Assembly: GCA_018241785.1 (NCBI GenBank)
Contig: JAFEDF010000054.1
Coordinates: 1-64,000 of the forward strand
Length of the DNA stretch: 64,000 nucleotides
Source of the DNA: Pseudomonadota bacterium
GTDB lineage: Bacteria > Pseudomonadota > Gammaproteobacteria > Burkholderiales > Casimicrobiaceae
Direction: 5' to 3'
The position numbers were made by a program, and so were the translations under genes. Under the pieces are notes generated by a model, which did not search any database, was not told the DNA's origin, and worked only from the letters and a program-made list of their open reading frames with translations. The stretch's first letter is position 1; every line of letters starts with the position of its first letter. This document shows, one piece after another, positions 52,313 to 62,700 of the stretch.

Positions 52313-52325
52313 GGACGCAGCGACG

Positions 52326-53075
52326 ATGAACGGAGGGAAAGGCCGAAGATGGCCCCCCGCCGAGCTCTGGTCGCTCAGCTTGGGCGTCGTCGGGTTCAGC
52401 GCGGGCTTCTTCGGTCCGATCGCGCTCAACCCCGACGCGAACCAGGGGCCGCTCCTCGGCATCTTCGTGACCGGACCCGGCGGCCTCTTGGGAGGCTACG
52501 TGCTGGGCGCGCTGTTTCGAGCCCTCCCCATCGCGAACGTGCGCCGCTGGCAGGCGCTGCTCGCGGCCAACGCCGCACTGCTGCTCGGTACGCTGTACGT
52601 CTGCCTTCCCCAACCTGCGCCCCACGGGCTGCTGATCCAGGGAACGCTCGCACGGTGCCAGTCGCCCGCCGAAGTCGCCCCCGAAGGCATCCGCTACTGG
52701 CAGGGTCGAATCGCTGGAGCGCCGTGGGCCAAAGTCCGTGACGGCTGGCAGAACGAGCTCCCCGACCTCATCGCACGCGAGCCCGGTGTCGTGCTGACCG
52801 TCAACGTGGAGCGCGAGAACACCATCGTGCGCCACCGCAAGCCGTGGAACGACGGCACGATCGATGCCACCGGTTGGCGCAGCAGCACCGAGACGCAGCG
52901 CTATTTCGCGAGCTACGCCGGCGCTTCCTGTGCTGATTACGCCATCGGGCTGCCGGTGCTCTTTGTCGGGTACGGCCAATCGTCCTCGGCGTGGCCGCCT
53001 GACGACCTTCCTGGCATGCTCCATCTCGCGCGAATCGAGCGCGCAGCGGGGCAATATCTGAAGATGGCGAATTAG
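52326..53075 (+). CDS. Hypothetical membrane protein
   Basis: ATG 52326 gives 249 residues. The N-terminal 95 residues hold three hydrophobic segments (LWSLSLGVVGFSAGFFGPIAL, IFVTGPGGLLGGYVLGALF, ALLAANAALLLGTLYVCL). They are followed by a soluble region with two Cys (TLARCQSP, ASCADYAI) that probably faces the periplasm. I recognise no domain. It is convergent with ogt, with only 28 bp between stops and no palindrome in the gap. Confidence 0.65.
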   Translation: MNGGKGRRWPPAELWSLSLGVVGFSAGFFGPIALNPDANQGPLLGIFVTGPGGLLGGYVLGALFRALPIANVRRWQALLAANAALLLGTLYVCLPQPAPHGLLIQGTLARCQSPAEVAPEGIRYWQGRIAGAPWAKVRDGWQNELPDLIAREPGVVLTVNVERENTIVRHRKPWNDGTIDATGWRSSTETQRYFASYAGASCADYAIGLPVLFVGYGQSSSAWPPDDLPGMLHLARIERAAGQYLKMAN

Positions 53076-53103
53076 CGCGGCGTATCGCCGGTGCGCCCGG
53101 GCA

Positions 53104-53622
53104 TCAGCCAGGCGGCGCGCCGGTGCGCTCGAGCGCGAGGAGCCACCGCTTGCGCGCGAGACCGCCGCCGTAACCGGTGAGGCTCCCGTCGCTGCCGATC
53201 ACGCGGTGGCACGGGACGATCACGCTGATCTTGTTGCGACCGTTGGCGGCGGCCACTGCGCGCACGGCGCTCGGGCGCCCGATTTGCCGCGCCTCCTCGG
53301 CGTAGCTTCGCGTCTCGCCGTAGGGGATCCCGAGGAGTGCCCGCCAGACCTCGATCTGAAACGGTGTCCCGACGAGGTCGAGCGGGATGTCGAACGAGCG
53401 ACGCCGCCCGCTGAAATACTCGGCGAGTTCGCCACCGAGACGGTCGGCCAGGGCGCTGGCGCCCGTGTGCGGCGGTCCGCCCCGCGCTGCCTCGACCTGC
53501 TTCCACTCGCGCGCAAGGCCATGCGTGCCGCGGTCGAATTCGAGCAGGCATAGGCCGTGCTCGGAGAAAAGCGCGGTCATGTCCCCCAGCGGCGTTGGAT
53601 AGGTGCGGCGGAGCAGCGGCAT
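53104..53622 (-). CDS. ogt: Methylated-DNA--protein-cysteine methyltransferase
   Basis: The protein has 172 residues. The acceptor cysteine lies in the invariant VIVPCHRVIGSDGSLTGYGG motif. The helix-turn-helix DNA-binding part is YGETRSYAEEARQIGRPSAV with RAVAAANGRN. The N-terminal domain is of the Ogt/AdaB type. It removes O6-alkylguanine lesions in a suicide reaction. Confidence 0.95.
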   Translation of the reverse strand: MPLLRRTYPTPLGDMTALFSEHGLCLLEFDRGTHGLAREWKQVEAARGGPPHTGASALADRLGGELAEYFSGRRRSFDIPLDLVGTPFQIEVWRALLGIPYGETRSYAEEARQIGRPSAVRAVAAANGRNKISVIVPCHRVIGSDGSLTGYGGGLARKRWLLALERTGAPPG

Positions 53623-53891
53623 CGCGTAACCTGCAATCTGGCACGGCAGAGTCTATCCGCAGTCTCCTGCGCTGCATCCCCGCATGGCTTGATCTTCGCG
53701 GCTGCCCTCGCGAACCCCGCCTTCACGACCTTGACGTCCTGGTCGTCCTGCAGGCACAGCCATCGACCCTCGGCAAGCCGGCGAACGCGACACGCCCTTG
53801 GGTCCGTGCTCGCCGTGATGGTACCCCTGCCGGTCACGATCCCGCCAACGGGCCGGACGGCTACGCTCGTCTCCTTTTGCAACGCGACCAT
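53577..53891 (-). CDS. Possible small hypothetical protein, weakly supported
   Basis: An open frame from ATG 53889-53891 would encode 104 residues (start MVALQKETSVAVRPVGG; internal CLQDDQDVKVVKAGFARAA). It overlaps the ogt start by 46 bp, lacks a clear ribosome site and uses rarer codons (AGG, AGA, TTG) than its neighbours. It may be a remnant or non-coding. Otherwise the 292-bp gap 53623-53914 shows nothing recognisable. Confidence 0.25.
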   Translation of the reverse strand: MVALQKETSVAVRPVGGIVTGRGTITASTDPRACRVRRLAEGRWLCLQDDQDVKVVKAGFARAAAKIKPCGDAAQETADRLCRARLQVTRCRCSAAPIQRRWGT

Positions 53892-53914
53892 CGACGACGA
53901 GTTCCGCCATTCGT

Positions 53915-54967
53915 TCAGCCGGCCTTCGCGTGCAGCGTGCGCACAAGGCTTCTCGCCACGCTGTGAACGAGCCCCGCGAACGTCACTGCCCACGCGAGCA
54001 AGGCGACGTAGACGAACGCGCGGGGGATGAAGAGCAGGAAATCGAGGTCCATCGCGCGCGCCATCTCGAAGGTCGATGACGTATACATGCCGAGCGGAAA
54101 CACCGCTCCCCAGTAGAGCGGATCGTATTTCAGCGGGAATCTCTTGTAGAGGTGCCGCCACACGCCGAGGATCAGGAGCATCGGAATCCACCACGTTCCG
54201 GTCGCCCAGAAGAAGATCGTGAACCCCTTGAGAAACGGAACCATCGTCTGCAAGAACCACGCATCGGCGGCGTTCTCGATCAAGAGCGAACCGGCGAGGG
54301 TCGAGATCGCCATCGCGCCCATGTTGATCCAGTACGGGGGCGCGAGGTCACCGGGCGCAAACGCGAAAAAGGTGTAGCGGTAGAAGATGAGCGAGATCAT
54401 CCAGATGTACATCATCCCGCCCCAGAGCCACATCGACAGCGCGATGAAGTTGATGTGCAGGCGCGCCGGTTGCGGGAAATGCTCGGCCAGGAGCGCGCTC
54501 AGGACCGCGATCGACTGCGTGGCAACGATCGCGAGCAGCCACGCCCCGGTAATGCCCTGATCGATCGTCGGCTTGGTCTGCTTGATCGTCAGCGTCGTGA
54601 AGATCGCGTAGGTGAGGACGATCCAGAGAACGAGGTCGACAATCCACAGCACGTAGGCGATGTCATGCGCGCGGATGAGGATGACCAGTTGATTGGCGAG
54701 CACCCCGGTGCCGGCGACCACCGTGAAGAAAGCCGGCCCCGATCGATGGTCGGTGAGATCCTCGACGAGTTCGCGGCGATAGCGAACGATCCGCCACACG
54801 GTGAGGATCCAGAGGAGCGCGTACTGCGCTACGTTCAGCCACAGCAGGGCGACCGCGATCGTTTCGAATCCCGCACGATGGGCGGCGATCGAGACGATTC
54901 CGGTCGCCATCACGAGGCCGAAATAGGCCGGTGACAGGGTGCGAACGCCCTCCCCGAGCCAACTCAT
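53915..54967 (-). CDS. TDT/SLAC1-family membrane transporter (TehA-like)
   Basis: ATG 54965-54967 with GGAG seven bases upstream gives 350 residues with about ten membrane spans. The family motif is at the N terminus ([20 protein letters not shown]), and conserved aromatic and Gly-rich spans follow ([40 protein letters not shown]). The family includes tellurite-resistance TehA, malate transporters and anion channels; the substrate is unknown. The amidase gene lies 31 bp upstream, so transport of an amide-derived anion is possible. Confidence 0.85.
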   Translation of the reverse strand: MSWLGEGVRTLSPAYFGLVMATGIVSIAAHRAGFETIAVALLWLNVAQYALLWILTVWRIVRYRRELVEDLTDHRSGPAFFTVVAGTGVLANQLVILIRAHDIAYVLWIVDLVLWIVLTYAIFTTLTIKQTKPTIDQGITGAWLLAIVATQSIAVLSALLAEHFPQPARLHINFIALSMWLWGGMMYIWMISLIFYRYTFFAFAPGDLAPPYWINMGAMAISTLAGSLLIENAADAWFLQTMVPFLKGFTIFFWATGTWWIPMLLILGVWRHLYKRFPLKYDPLYWGAVFPLGMYTSSTFEMARAMDLDFLLFIPRAFVYVALLAWAVTFAGLVHSVARSLVRTLHAKAG

Positions 54968-54998
54968 CGGCCGCTCCAACTTCCGGTGCGGCGGGTAA

Positions 54999-56327
54999 TC
55001 AGAGACCGTACTGCTGCCGCACGAGGTGCGCGATGCCGATCCGCTCGAGAACGGTCATCGGGCAGAGGAAGGTCACCCTGGCCACACCCGGAAGCCGCGC
55101 GATCTCGATCGAGCCGACGATCGTCGCGCGATTGAGAATCTCGTCGTAGGGCAGGCCGGTGACCTTCGCCGCACGGTCGAGCCCGTTCCTGGTGGCGTCG
55201 TTGATCGTCGGGCCCGAGCCGATGAAGGTGATCGGCCCGTTGTCCTCGAGTTCGAACGAGCCGTAGCGCTGCGCGAGGGCTTTCGCCTTGCTGCGAAGCT
55301 CCGGCGTGATCGGGCGAGCGAGCGGCGGGAGGTCCTCGAGGCGCTGCAGGAGAATCGGTCCATCGAGTGCGAGCCCCTTGATCACCTCGACGCCGAATTC
55401 GACCTCGCCGGCGACGTCGGTCGTGTGGACGGCGATCTCGCCGTTGCCCTGCTGCGCGTGCATGTCGCCCACGTACACGCCACCCCCGCGGACCTTGACC
55501 GGGCAGATGACGATCGAGCCGGCGCGAACCGAGTTCGCATCCATGTGCCCGTCGGTCTTGTGGCGGTCGAGCTCTTCCCGGCTCATCCCGTACTTGTGGG
55601 GCGCCCCGACCAGAAATGCGCCGAAGTCGCCGCAGTTGTGCGAGTCGGGCAGGTCGCGCGACGGCGTCGTTCCGATGTTGCCGACGAAGGGCTGCATCCG
55701 CGCAATCAGGCCCGGGACGTCGGCCTGCGCGAACGCGAGGATCGAATGCTGCTCGGACGCATCCGGCAGCCGTGCGAAGCTCGACGGATCGCGCGCGATG
55801 CGCTCGGCGATCTCCTTCGTCACCGTCACTGCTACCTGGTTCTCCTTGTCGAAGACGATCACGTAGCCGTTGGCCACGCGAAAGGGGCTCAGCTCCGCAC
55901 CGCAGGTGTCGCAGTGCACCGCCTGCTGGCCGATGCCTTCGAGGTGCGACGGCGGGCTCTTGGCGCCGCACTTCGGGCATAGCTTCGCGACGAATGGATC
56001 GCCGACATAGCGCCCGTCGACCGCCTGCATGACGCCCGACGCCGTCGCGAGCGAAGTGACTTCCACGCGCCGCAACTTGAGGGCGATTGCATCGCCGATC
56101 TCGGCGCCCGCCACCGCAACGGGCTGGGTGACCTCGTGCCCACCCTCGAATTTCGGGGTGATCATCGGCCCCCAGCAGCCCGGCGCGGTGCGCGCGGCAA
56201 TCGTCCAGCCGTCTTTCACCGGGCCCAGCATCGCCTGACTGGGACCAACGACGCCCCGCGTGAACCGCTCGACACGGACGACGTCCTGTGCCGCCTTCGA
56301 TGTCAGCTCGACTGTCTCGGCATGCAT
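54999..56327 (-). CDS. Acetamidase/formamidase family protein with an internal zinc-ribbon insert
   Basis: The protein has 442 residues. FmdA/AmdA-family stretches include [50 protein letters not shown] and a C-terminal [17 protein letters not shown]. Between residues about 115 and 150 there are two Cys pairs (KLCPKCGAK and [10 protein letters not shown]) spaced like a zinc ribbon. Members hydrolyse formamide or short amides to ammonia and acid in the cytoplasm. ATG 56325-56327. The 180-bp spacer upstream separates it from the mnh operon. Confidence 0.85.
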   Translation of the reverse strand: MHAETVELTSKAAQDVVRVERFTRGVVGPSQAMLGPVKDGWTIAARTAPGCWGPMITPKFEGGHEVTQPVAVAGAEIGDAIALKLRRVEVTSLATASGVMQAVDGRYVGDPFVAKLCPKCGAKSPPSHLEGIGQQAVHCDTCGAELSPFRVANGYVIVFDKENQVAVTVTKEIAERIARDPSSFARLPDASEQHSILAFAQADVPGLIARMQPFVGNIGTTPSRDLPDSHNCGDFGAFLVGAPHKYGMSREELDRHKTDGHMDANSVRAGSIVICPVKVRGGGVYVGDMHAQQGNGEIAVHTTDVAGEVEFGVEVIKGLALDGPILLQRLEDLPPLARPITPELRSKAKALAQRYGSFELEDNGPITFIGSGPTINDATRNGLDRAAKVTGLPYDEILNRATIVGSIEIARLPGVARVTFLCPMTVLERIGIAHLVRQQYGL

Positions 56328-56507
56328 GGGAATTCCTCCCGCGAGTCACCGCCGCGGATCGGGCGACCGCGCTTCGGGACCTCGCCAAATCGTCGTCGAA
56401 TTCCCTTGCGCGCCAGTTGATGCCGATCAAGGAGGAGCCATCCGGCGCCCGTCGCCGGGACCCCCGGGATCGGTGCGCCATGGCTGCCGGGCGACCGCGC
56501 TTGCGCC
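56328..56507. other. Spacer between mnhG and the amidase gene
   Basis: These 180 bp contain a near-identical direct repeat, CGGGCGACCGCGCTT, at about 56360 and 56489. A short stem CCGGG/CCCGG lies around 56456-56468. It probably holds the end of the mnh transcript and the amidase promoter. No gene is visible. Confidence 0.3.
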
Positions 56508-56867
56508 TCAGTGATCCTTTCCATCCGGCGGCTCGCGGCCCCGGGCGCCCTCACCGAAACGGTCGCGCTGCAGGGCCGCGCGCATCAGCAGCATGAACGT
56601 CACCGGCGTGGTGAACGTCAGGAACACGCCGATCGCGATCTCGTGCAGCACGGGTCGCGACTCGAGCGCTGAAAACAGCACGATCGACGCGATCAGCACG
56701 CATCCGGAGCCGAGCGTCGAACCCATCGTCGGAGCATGGACGCGCTCGTAGAAGGTCTTCAGCCGCAGCAACCCGACCGCGCCGATCAGCGTGAGCGTCG
56801 CCCCGGCGAGCACCAGCACCGCAGTGACGACGGCGACGGCAAGCGAGGGTTCGGTGGCCTGGGTCAT
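56508..56867 (-). CDS. mnhG: Multisubunit Na+/H+ antiporter subunit G
   Basis: The protein has 119 residues with three membrane spans. The MnhG/PhaG signature is present (GAVGLLRLKTFYERVHAPTMGSTLG), followed by IAIGVFLTFTTPVTFMLLMR. It is the last gene of the seven-function mnh/mrp operon, 22 bp after mnhF, and is a required small subunit of the complex. Confidence 0.93.
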   Translation of the reverse strand: MTQATEPSLAVAVVTAVLVLAGATLTLIGAVGLLRLKTFYERVHAPTMGSTLGSGCVLIASIVLFSALESRPVLHEIAIGVFLTFTTPVTFMLLMRAALQRDRFGEGARGREPPDGKDH

Positions 56868-56889
56868 CGGCAGGCCTTCGCGAAGCGCT

Positions 56890-57171
56890 TCATTCGATCA
56901 CCTCCCCGCGCAGCAGGAACTTGGCGAGCGCCGCAGTCGAGACGAAGCCCAGCATGCCGATCACCAGCGCCGCATCGAAGAACAGCGTGCCGCCTCCGCG
57001 CATGCCGATCGTCAGCAGCACCAGCATGGCACTGACGTAAAGCGCGTCGAGCGCGAGCACCCGGTCCTCCGCACGCGGGCCGCGCAGCAGCCTGATCGCC
57101 GCGCAGGCCATGGCGAGCGTCAGCATCGCCTGGGCAACCAGCAGACTGCCGTTCAGCAGCATCACGCTCAT
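56890..57171 (-). CDS. mnhF: Multisubunit Na+/H+ antiporter subunit F
   Basis: ATG 57169-57171 overlaps the mnhE stop by 4 bp and gives 93 residues with three spans. The subunit F motif [20 protein letters not shown] is clear, followed by [24 protein letters not shown]. It is an inner-membrane component of the antiporter. Confidence 0.93.
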   Translation of the reverse strand: MSVMLLNGSLLVAQAMLTLAMACAAIRLLRGPRAEDRVLALDALYVSAMLVLLTIGMRGGGTLFFDAALVIGMLGFVSTAALAKFLLRGEVIE

Positions 57172-57668
57172 TCGAAGATCTCCCTCAGCCGGGTTTCGTA
57201 ACGATCCTTGATGACCTGTATCCACGCCGCCTCGTCGATCAGGTCGAGGATGTGCAAGGTGAGCACGCAGCGATCGGCGTCGTAACCTGCCCATGCGGTG
57301 CCCGGCGTCGCGGTGACGATGCAGGCGAGCGTCGCCAGGGCCAGCGGGTCGTGCAGGTCGATCGGAACGTCGAGGAACCCTGCGGTCCGTGCGCGGGTAC
57401 CTGGATCGAGGACGATGCGCGCCACGCCAGCGTTGGAACGCGCGATGTCGACCGCGACGTCGGCGAAGAGCCGCACCGCGGCACCCGCGCGCCGCCAGGG
57501 ACGCGAACGGGTGCCCCGACGCGCATCGAGCCGCCGGTACACGTGGCAGACGACCCAGGCGATCAGCGCTCCGAGCAGCAGATGCCCAACCGACAGTGTC
57601 TGGTTCAAGAGCAGCCACAGCGTGGTCAGCGACAGCCACAGCAACGGAAACGGCAGCCAGCGCCTCAC
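57168..57668 (-). CDS. mnhE: Multisubunit Na+/H+ antiporter subunit E
   Basis: GTG 57666-57668 overlaps the mnhD stop by 4 bp and gives 166 residues. Hydrophobic N-terminal spans ([35 protein letters not shown]) are followed by a cytoplasmic domain with the conserved pattern [17 protein letters not shown] and [20 protein letters not shown]. The upstream frame to 58025 is the mnhD antiframe. Confidence 0.92.
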   Translation of the reverse strand: MRRWLPFPLLWLSLTTLWLLLNQTLSVGHLLLGALIAWVVCHVYRRLDARRGTRSRPWRRAGAAVRLFADVAVDIARSNAGVARIVLDPGTRARTAGFLDVPIDLHDPLALATLACIVTATPGTAWAGYDADRCVLTLHILDLIDEAAWIQVIKDRYETRLREIFE

Positions 57669-59227
57669 CGGAGCACTCCATCGATGTAGCCCGAGGGCGC
57701 GTGCAGGGCCTGCGCTGCGGCGTCGAGGTAACGCATCACTCCACCGGCTTCGATGGCGAGTGCGATGCCGGCGCCGAGCAGGATCAGGATGGGCAGGATC
57801 TCGAACACGCCGACACGCGCCGACATCGGCCGCTCGGGTGTCCAGAAGATTCTCACTCCGGTCCGGCTGGCCGCGATCACGGTCGCCAGACCGGAGAACA
57901 TCAGCAGCGCAAGCAGCACCCACGTCGGCAACGCGATCGGCGCAATCCGCAGCAACGCGTCGAGCAATGCAAGCTTCGCTACGAAGCCCGGCAAGGGAGG
58001 CAGGCCCGCCAGAAGCAGCGCGCACGCGACGAACGACAGCCCGAGCACGGCCCAGGTGCCGGGGATCGCGACGCCGACCTCCTCGCGCTCCTCACCCTCC
58101 GGACTGCCGAATGCCTCCGCCGTGATCGCCAGCATGTCGGCGCCGGGCGCGCGGCTGCGCTCGACCAATTCGATCAGCAGGAAGAGCGCGCTCACACCGA
58201 GCGTCGACGCGATGAGGTAGTACAGCGCGGCGCCGCTGACCGCCGCCTGTCCTGCGCCGACCGCGGCGAGCACGGTACCGCACGACGCAATCAGGCTGAA
58301 CCCGGCGAGCCGCGAGAGTTCCTGGGCGCCAAACACCCCGATGGCGCCGTACGTCAGCGTGAGCAGCCCGCCGATCGTCAGCCATTCTCGCGCGAAGCTC
58401 GCGGGCTCGCCGCCCGCGGCCCCGAAGAACAGGGGAAGCACGCGCAGCACGGCGTAGATGCCGACCTTGGTCAGAATCGCGAAGAGTGCCGCCGCAGGGG
58501 CGCAGGCCGCACCGTAGCTGCGCGGCAGCCAGAAGCAAAGCGGCCAGGATCCGGCCTTGACGAGAAAGGCGACGGCGAGCATGCCAGCACCCGCTTCGGC
58601 GAGACCGCGGTCGGCTGCAGCGACTGCCGGGATGCGTACGCCGAGGTCGGCGAGGTTGAGCGTCCCGGTGACGCCGTAGATCAGCGCTGCGCCGATCAGG
58701 AACAGCAGCGAAGCGGTCAGGTTGACGACGATGTAGTGCAGGCTCGCCTGCACGCGCGCGGCCCCGGAACCATGCAGCGCGAGGCCGTAGGAAGCCGCGA
58801 GCAGGACCTCGAAGAAGACGAACAGGTTGAACAGGTCGCCCGTCAGGAACGCGCCGTCGACCCCCATCAGCAGGACCTGCAGCAGGCTGTGGAAGCGCGG
58901 ACCGGCGCGGTCCCAGTGCGTGCAGGCGAACAGAAACGCCGCGAGACCCAGCACGGCCGCCAGCAGGACCATCACCGCCGACAATCGGTCGGCCACCAGT
59001 ACGATGCCGAAGGGAGCGGGCCAGTCGCCGACGCGGTACACCGCCGGCGCGCCCTGGTCTGCCGCGCGAACCAGCGCCACGGCAGCGCCGAGGAGCGCCA
59101 GCAGGCAGACGAACGCGACCGAGCGCTTCAGCGCGCGGCGCCTTTCGTCGATCGCCAGCAGAACTGCCGCCGCGGCGAGCGGCAGCACCACCGGCACGAT
59201 GACGAGGTGCTGCTGCCAGGCATTCAT
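57665..59227 (-). CDS. mnhD: Multisubunit Na+/H+ antiporter subunit D
   Basis: ATG 59225-59227 overlaps the mnhC stop by 4 bp and gives 520 residues with about 14 spans. It is homologous to proton-pumping subunits of complex [21 protein letters not shown] carries the conserved Glu, and the discontinuous-helix Lys is in [15 protein letters not shown]. It is one of the two ion-translocating subunits. Confidence 0.94.
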   Translation of the reverse strand: MNAWQQHLVIVPVVLPLAAAAVLLAIDERRRALKRSVAFVCLLALLGAAVALVRAADQGAPAVYRVGDWPAPFGIVLVADRLSAVMVLLAAVLGLAAFLFACTHWDRAGPRFHSLLQVLLMGVDGAFLTGDLFNLFVFFEVLLAASYGLALHGSGAARVQASLHYIVVNLTASLLFLIGAALIYGVTGTLNLADLGVRIPAVAAADRGLAEAGAGMLAVAFLVKAGSWPLCFWLPRSYGAACAPAAALFAILTKVGIYAVLRVLPLFFGAAGGEPASFAREWLTIGGLLTLTYGAIGVFGAQELSRLAGFSLIASCGTVLAAVGAGQAAVSGAALYYLIASTLGVSALFLLIELVERSRAPGADMLAITAEAFGSPEGEEREEVGVAIPGTWAVLGLSFVACALLLAGLPPLPGFVAKLALLDALLRIAPIALPTWVLLALLMFSGLATVIAASRTGVRIFWTPERPMSARVGVFEILPILILLGAGIALAIEAGGVMRYLDAAAQALHAPSGYIDGVLR

Positions 59228-59571
59228 CGCTCGTCCTCGCGCCCGTCCACATGGTCGGTACCGGAAAGGCCACGCGCCGCCAGCAGCACGATGACGAGCA
59301 ATGCAGTCATCGCAAAGCTGATCACGATGGCCGTCAGCACCAGCGCCTGCGGCAGCGGATCGGCGAGGAGCGCCGGGTCGGGTGGCGGACCGGCCGGCAC
59401 GAATGGCGCAGCGTGGCTGCGCAGGCCGCCCATGCAGAAGATGAACAGGTTGACTGCGTAGGAAAGCAGCGACAGGCCCATGACGACCTGAAACGTGCGC
59501 GGACGCAGCAGCAGCCACGTTCCGCAGCCTGCGAGCACGCCGATGGCAAGCGCGACGACGAGTTCGCTCAT
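59224..59571 (-). CDS. mnhC: Multisubunit Na+/H+ antiporter subunit C
   Basis: The protein has 115 residues with three spans and is related to NuoK. It has GTWLLLRPRTFQVVMGLSLL, SYAVNLFIFCMGGL and DPLPQALVLTAIVISFAMTA, all characteristic of MnhC. It lies 9 bp downstream of mnhAB and overlaps mnhD by 4 bp. Confidence 0.94.
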   Translation of the reverse strand: MSELVVALAIGVLAGCGTWLLLRPRTFQVVMGLSLLSYAVNLFIFCMGGLRSHAAPFVPAGPPPDPALLADPLPQALVLTAIVISFAMTALLVIVLLAARGLSGTDHVDGREDER

Positions 59572-59580
59572 GGCGATCCG

Positions 59581-62454
59581 TCAGAGGTTGCGCTGCTGGC
59601 GGTCGCCGCGCAGCGACTGGTGCGCGAGCGCGACCAGCATGAGAAGCGTCGCGCCGAGCACGAGTGCGAAGACACCGGCGTCGAACAGGAAGACGCTTGG
59701 CAGCTCCAGTTCGCCCAGCCCCGGGAGGAACAAATGCAGCACGTGCGAGGTGAGGAAGGGGTACCCGAACAGCCAGGCGCCGGCGCCGGTGGCTGCCGCC
59801 AGCAGCAGTCCGAAGGCCATCCACCGGATCGGCCGGACGTCGAAACGCGCTTCGAGCCAGCGCGTCCCGCCGGCCATGTACTGCACGATGAAGCCGATCG
59901 CCAGGGTGAGCCCGGCGACGAAGCCGCCGCCGGGAAGGTCATGACCGCGCAGCAGCAGGTACAGCGCGAGCACCGCGGTCACCGGGAACATCAGGCGCAT
60001 GATGACGCCCGGCACGCGCAGGTCGTTCGCAGCATCGGCCGGCGTGTGCCTGTGCTGCTGCGACGGCGGCGCCGCGCTCTCCGGTGACGGGCGGAAGCGG
60101 CGCAGCAGCGAGTACAGCGCCACGCCGGCCACTGCGAGCACCGTGATTTCGCCAAGCGTGTCGAAGCCGCGGAAGTCGACCAGGATCACGTTGACGACGT
60201 TGGTGCCGCCGCCCTCGCTGTAGGCGCGCTCGACGAAGAAGCGCGAGATGCTGTCCGCCAGCGGGCGCGTCATCGACGCATGAGCCAGGGCCGCCAGTCC
60301 ACCCCCCACCGCTGCAGCGAGTGCGAAGTCCATCCCGCGCCTGGGCAAGGCGGCGAGTGCTCCGCTCCGGGCCGGCGCGAAGGGAACGCGCTTCGGCAGC
60401 CAGCGCAGCCCGAGAAGCAGCAGCACGGTGGTCACGATTTCCACCAGGAGTTGCGTGAGGGCGAGATCGGGGGCCGAGAACCAGACGAAGGTGATGCATG
60501 TGACGAGCCCGGCACCACCGGCGAGTACGACCGCAGCAAGGCGGTGGAACTTCGCGGCGATCGCTGCAGCCACTGCGCAGCTCCCGCCAATCAGCCACGT
60601 CAATGCGAACATCGAGTCGTATGCGGTTGCTCGGAGTGGCTGCGCGCCGCTCCCCGGCCACCAGCCGTGGTGCAGAAACGAGACCGCTGCCGCAGCGACG
60701 GCGACCGCGACGATCCAGCGCAGTTGCGGTTGGAGCCGCCGCGTGCCGGCCCAGCCCTCCAGGCGGCGCGCGCCACGTCGCGCCGCGTCGAGCGTGCGCT
60801 CGAAGACGATGCCGCCATCGACCGGCGGCAGCAGCGGGACACGATCGACGCCGCTGGCGAGGCGCCAGCTCAGCACGCGGTAGAGCGCGATGCCGCCCAC
60901 GAGGGCGCCTGCACTCATCGCCAGCGGAATGTTGAAGCCATGCCAGAGCGCCAGTTCGTAGGACGGGGTGGCGGCGCCGAGCACGGCGTGCACCGCCGTG
61001 TCGAGGAGCGGCCGCACGGTGAGGTTGGGCACGACGCCGACCACGACGCAGATCAGGACGAGAAGCTCGATCGGGAACCGCATCCAGCGCGGCGGCTCGT
61101 GCGGCGTGCGCGGGAGGCCGGCCGGAGCGGGACCGAAGAACGCGCCGATGATGAATCGCAGCGAATAGGCGACGCCGAAGGCGCCGGCGCCGAGCGCCAC
61201 CCAGGGCAGCGCGCGATCGAGAAACGGCAGCGGCCCGCTGACGCCCAGCGCCTCGGCAAAGAACATCTCCTTCGACAGGAAGCCGTTCAAGAGCGGAACG
61301 CCAGCCATCGCCGACGCCGCAACGATTGCCGCGGTGGCCGTGATCGGCATGAAGCCGAACAGGCCAGACAGGCGCCGGATGTCGCGTGTTCCCGTCTCGT
61401 GATCGACGATTCCGGCAGCCATGAAAAGCGATGCCTTGAAGGTCGCATGGTTCAGCATGTGGAAGATCGCCGCGACGGTTGCGAGCGAGCTGTTGAGGCC
61501 CAGCAGCACGGTGATCAGTCCGAGGTGGCTGATCGTCGAGTAGGCGAGCAGCCCCTTCAGGTCGTGCTGGAAGATCGCGATGAATGCACCCAGCACGAAA
61601 GTCACCAGCCCGGCGAGGCCCACGGTCGCCATCCATGCATCGGTCCCGGCGAGCGCGGGCCACAGCCGCGCCAGCAGGAAGACTCCGAGCTTCACCATCG
61701 CAGCCGAGTGCAGGTAGGCCGACACCGGTGTCGGCGCGGCCATCGCGTGTGGCAACCAGAAATGGAACGGAAACTGGGCGCTCTTCGTGAGCGCGCCGAT
61801 CACGATCAGGATCATCGCCGGCAGGTAGAGCGGACTCGAACGGATCAAGTCGCCCGAGGCGAGCACCGAGTCGAGGTCGTAGCTGCCGACGATGCGGCCG
61901 AGCAGCAGTACGCCGGCAAGCAGTGCGAGCCCCCCGCTGGACGTGACGATCAGCGCCATGCGCGCGCCGCGGCGTGCGGCCGGATTGTGGTGCCAGTAGC
62001 CGATCAGCAGGAACGACACGAGGCTCGTCAACTCCCAGAACAGGACGAGCTCGATCAGGTTGCCCGCCAGCACCACGCCGAGCATGCAGGCCATGAACGC
62101 GAGAAAGAGCGCAAAGAAGCGCGGAACCGGGTCGCGTGCCGACATGTAGTAGCGCGCGTAGAGGACGACGAGGAAGCCGATGCCGGTGACCATCAGCGCG
62201 AACATCCACGCGAAGCCATCCATGCGCAGCGAGAACGACAGTCCGAGCGCCGGCATCCAGTCGAAATCGACCCCCACCACCGCGCCTTGCGACACCTGCG
62301 GAAAGAAGCCGAGAACGATCGCGAGCGCGGCCAGTGAGCAGGTCCCCGCCAGCCAGGCTTCGGCATTGCGCGCGTTGACGCGGAAGAACAAGGCGCCGGC
62401 GGCCCCGGCGATCGGCAGCGCAACGAGCAGCGGAAGAAGCGACGATCCGAACAT
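59581..62454 (-). CDS. mnhA: Multisubunit Na+/H+ antiporter, fused subunits A and B
   Basis: The protein has 957 residues and more than 20 spans. The NuoL-like MnhA part has LIELVLFWELTSLVSFLLIG, LTKSAQFPFHFWLPHAMAAP with its Lys and His, and VSAYLHSAAMVKLGVFLLAR. The MnhB part forms the C terminus from about residue 820 (RVPGVIMRLMFPVTAVLALY, GHDLPGGGFVAGLTLAIGF). Fusion of A and B is the arrangement of group 2 (PhaAB-like) systems in proteobacteria and explains the absence of a separate mnhB. It is the first gene of the operon. ATG 62452-62454. Confidence 0.94.
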   Translation of the reverse strand: MFGSSLLPLLVALPIAGAAGALFFRVNARNAEAWLAGTCSLAALAIVLGFFPQVSQGAVVGVDFDWMPALGLSFSLRMDGFAWMFALMVTGIGFLVVLYARYYMSARDPVPRFFALFLAFMACMLGVVLAGNLIELVLFWELTSLVSFLLIGYWHHNPAARRGARMALIVTSSGGLALLAGVLLLGRIVGSYDLDSVLASGDLIRSSPLYLPAMILIVIGALTKSAQFPFHFWLPHAMAAPTPVSAYLHSAAMVKLGVFLLARLWPALAGTDAWMATVGLAGLVTFVLGAFIAIFQHDLKGLLAYSTISHLGLITVLLGLNSSLATVAAIFHMLNHATFKASLFMAAGIVDHETGTRDIRRLSGLFGFMPITATAAIVAASAMAGVPLLNGFLSKEMFFAEALGVSGPLPFLDRALPWVALGAGAFGVAYSLRFIIGAFFGPAPAGLPRTPHEPPRWMRFPIELLVLICVVVGVVPNLTVRPLLDTAVHAVLGAATPSYELALWHGFNIPLAMSAGALVGGIALYRVLSWRLASGVDRVPLLPPVDGGIVFERTLDAARRGARRLEGWAGTRRLQPQLRWIVAVAVAAAAVSFLHHGWWPGSGAQPLRATAYDSMFALTWLIGGSCAVAAAIAAKFHRLAAVVLAGGAGLVTCITFVWFSAPDLALTQLLVEIVTTVLLLLGLRWLPKRVPFAPARSGALAALPRRGMDFALAAAVGGGLAALAHASMTRPLADSISRFFVERAYSEGGGTNVVNVILVDFRGFDTLGEITVLAVAGVALYSLLRRFRPSPESAAPPSQQHRHTPADAANDLRVPGVIMRLMFPVTAVLALYLLLRGHDLPGGGFVAGLTLAIGFIVQYMAGGTRWLEARFDVRPIRWMAFGLLLAAATGAGAWLFGYPFLTSHVLHLFLPGLGELELPSVFLFDAGVFALVLGATLLMLVALAHQSLRGDRQQRNL

Positions 62455-62700
62455 GCCCGGTCAGCGGCGATTGTCGGGCCGGCGAATGTTCAGCGTGCCG
62501 CGCGCAGCGATAGACGCCCACACGACGCCACTGCCTGTCCTTGCCTGACGATCGAGCACCGGATGATCCCTTCGGCGTTGGCTGGGCGGATAGGATAGCC
62601 CGGCCGCGGCCCAGGCGTCCGGCCGCGCGCTTGCAAACCCGAGGCCGGACATCTGCACGCGTTTGTGCGATTCTTGCGCGAATCGACGAAGGGAAACGCG
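62455..62700. promoter_or_regulatory. Divergent promoter region, mnhAB / DUF3422 gene
   Basis: This 246-bp gap between divergent genes must contain both promoters. AAGGGA near 62690-62695 is the ribosome site of the rightward gene. Motifs for known Na+ or pH regulators were not recognised. Confidence 0.35.

Noticed and set aside
53623-53914. Conserved gene between ogt and the TDT transporter
   Set aside because: Only a weak open frame overlapping ogt is present. It is listed at low confidence; no other gene or RNA was recognised.
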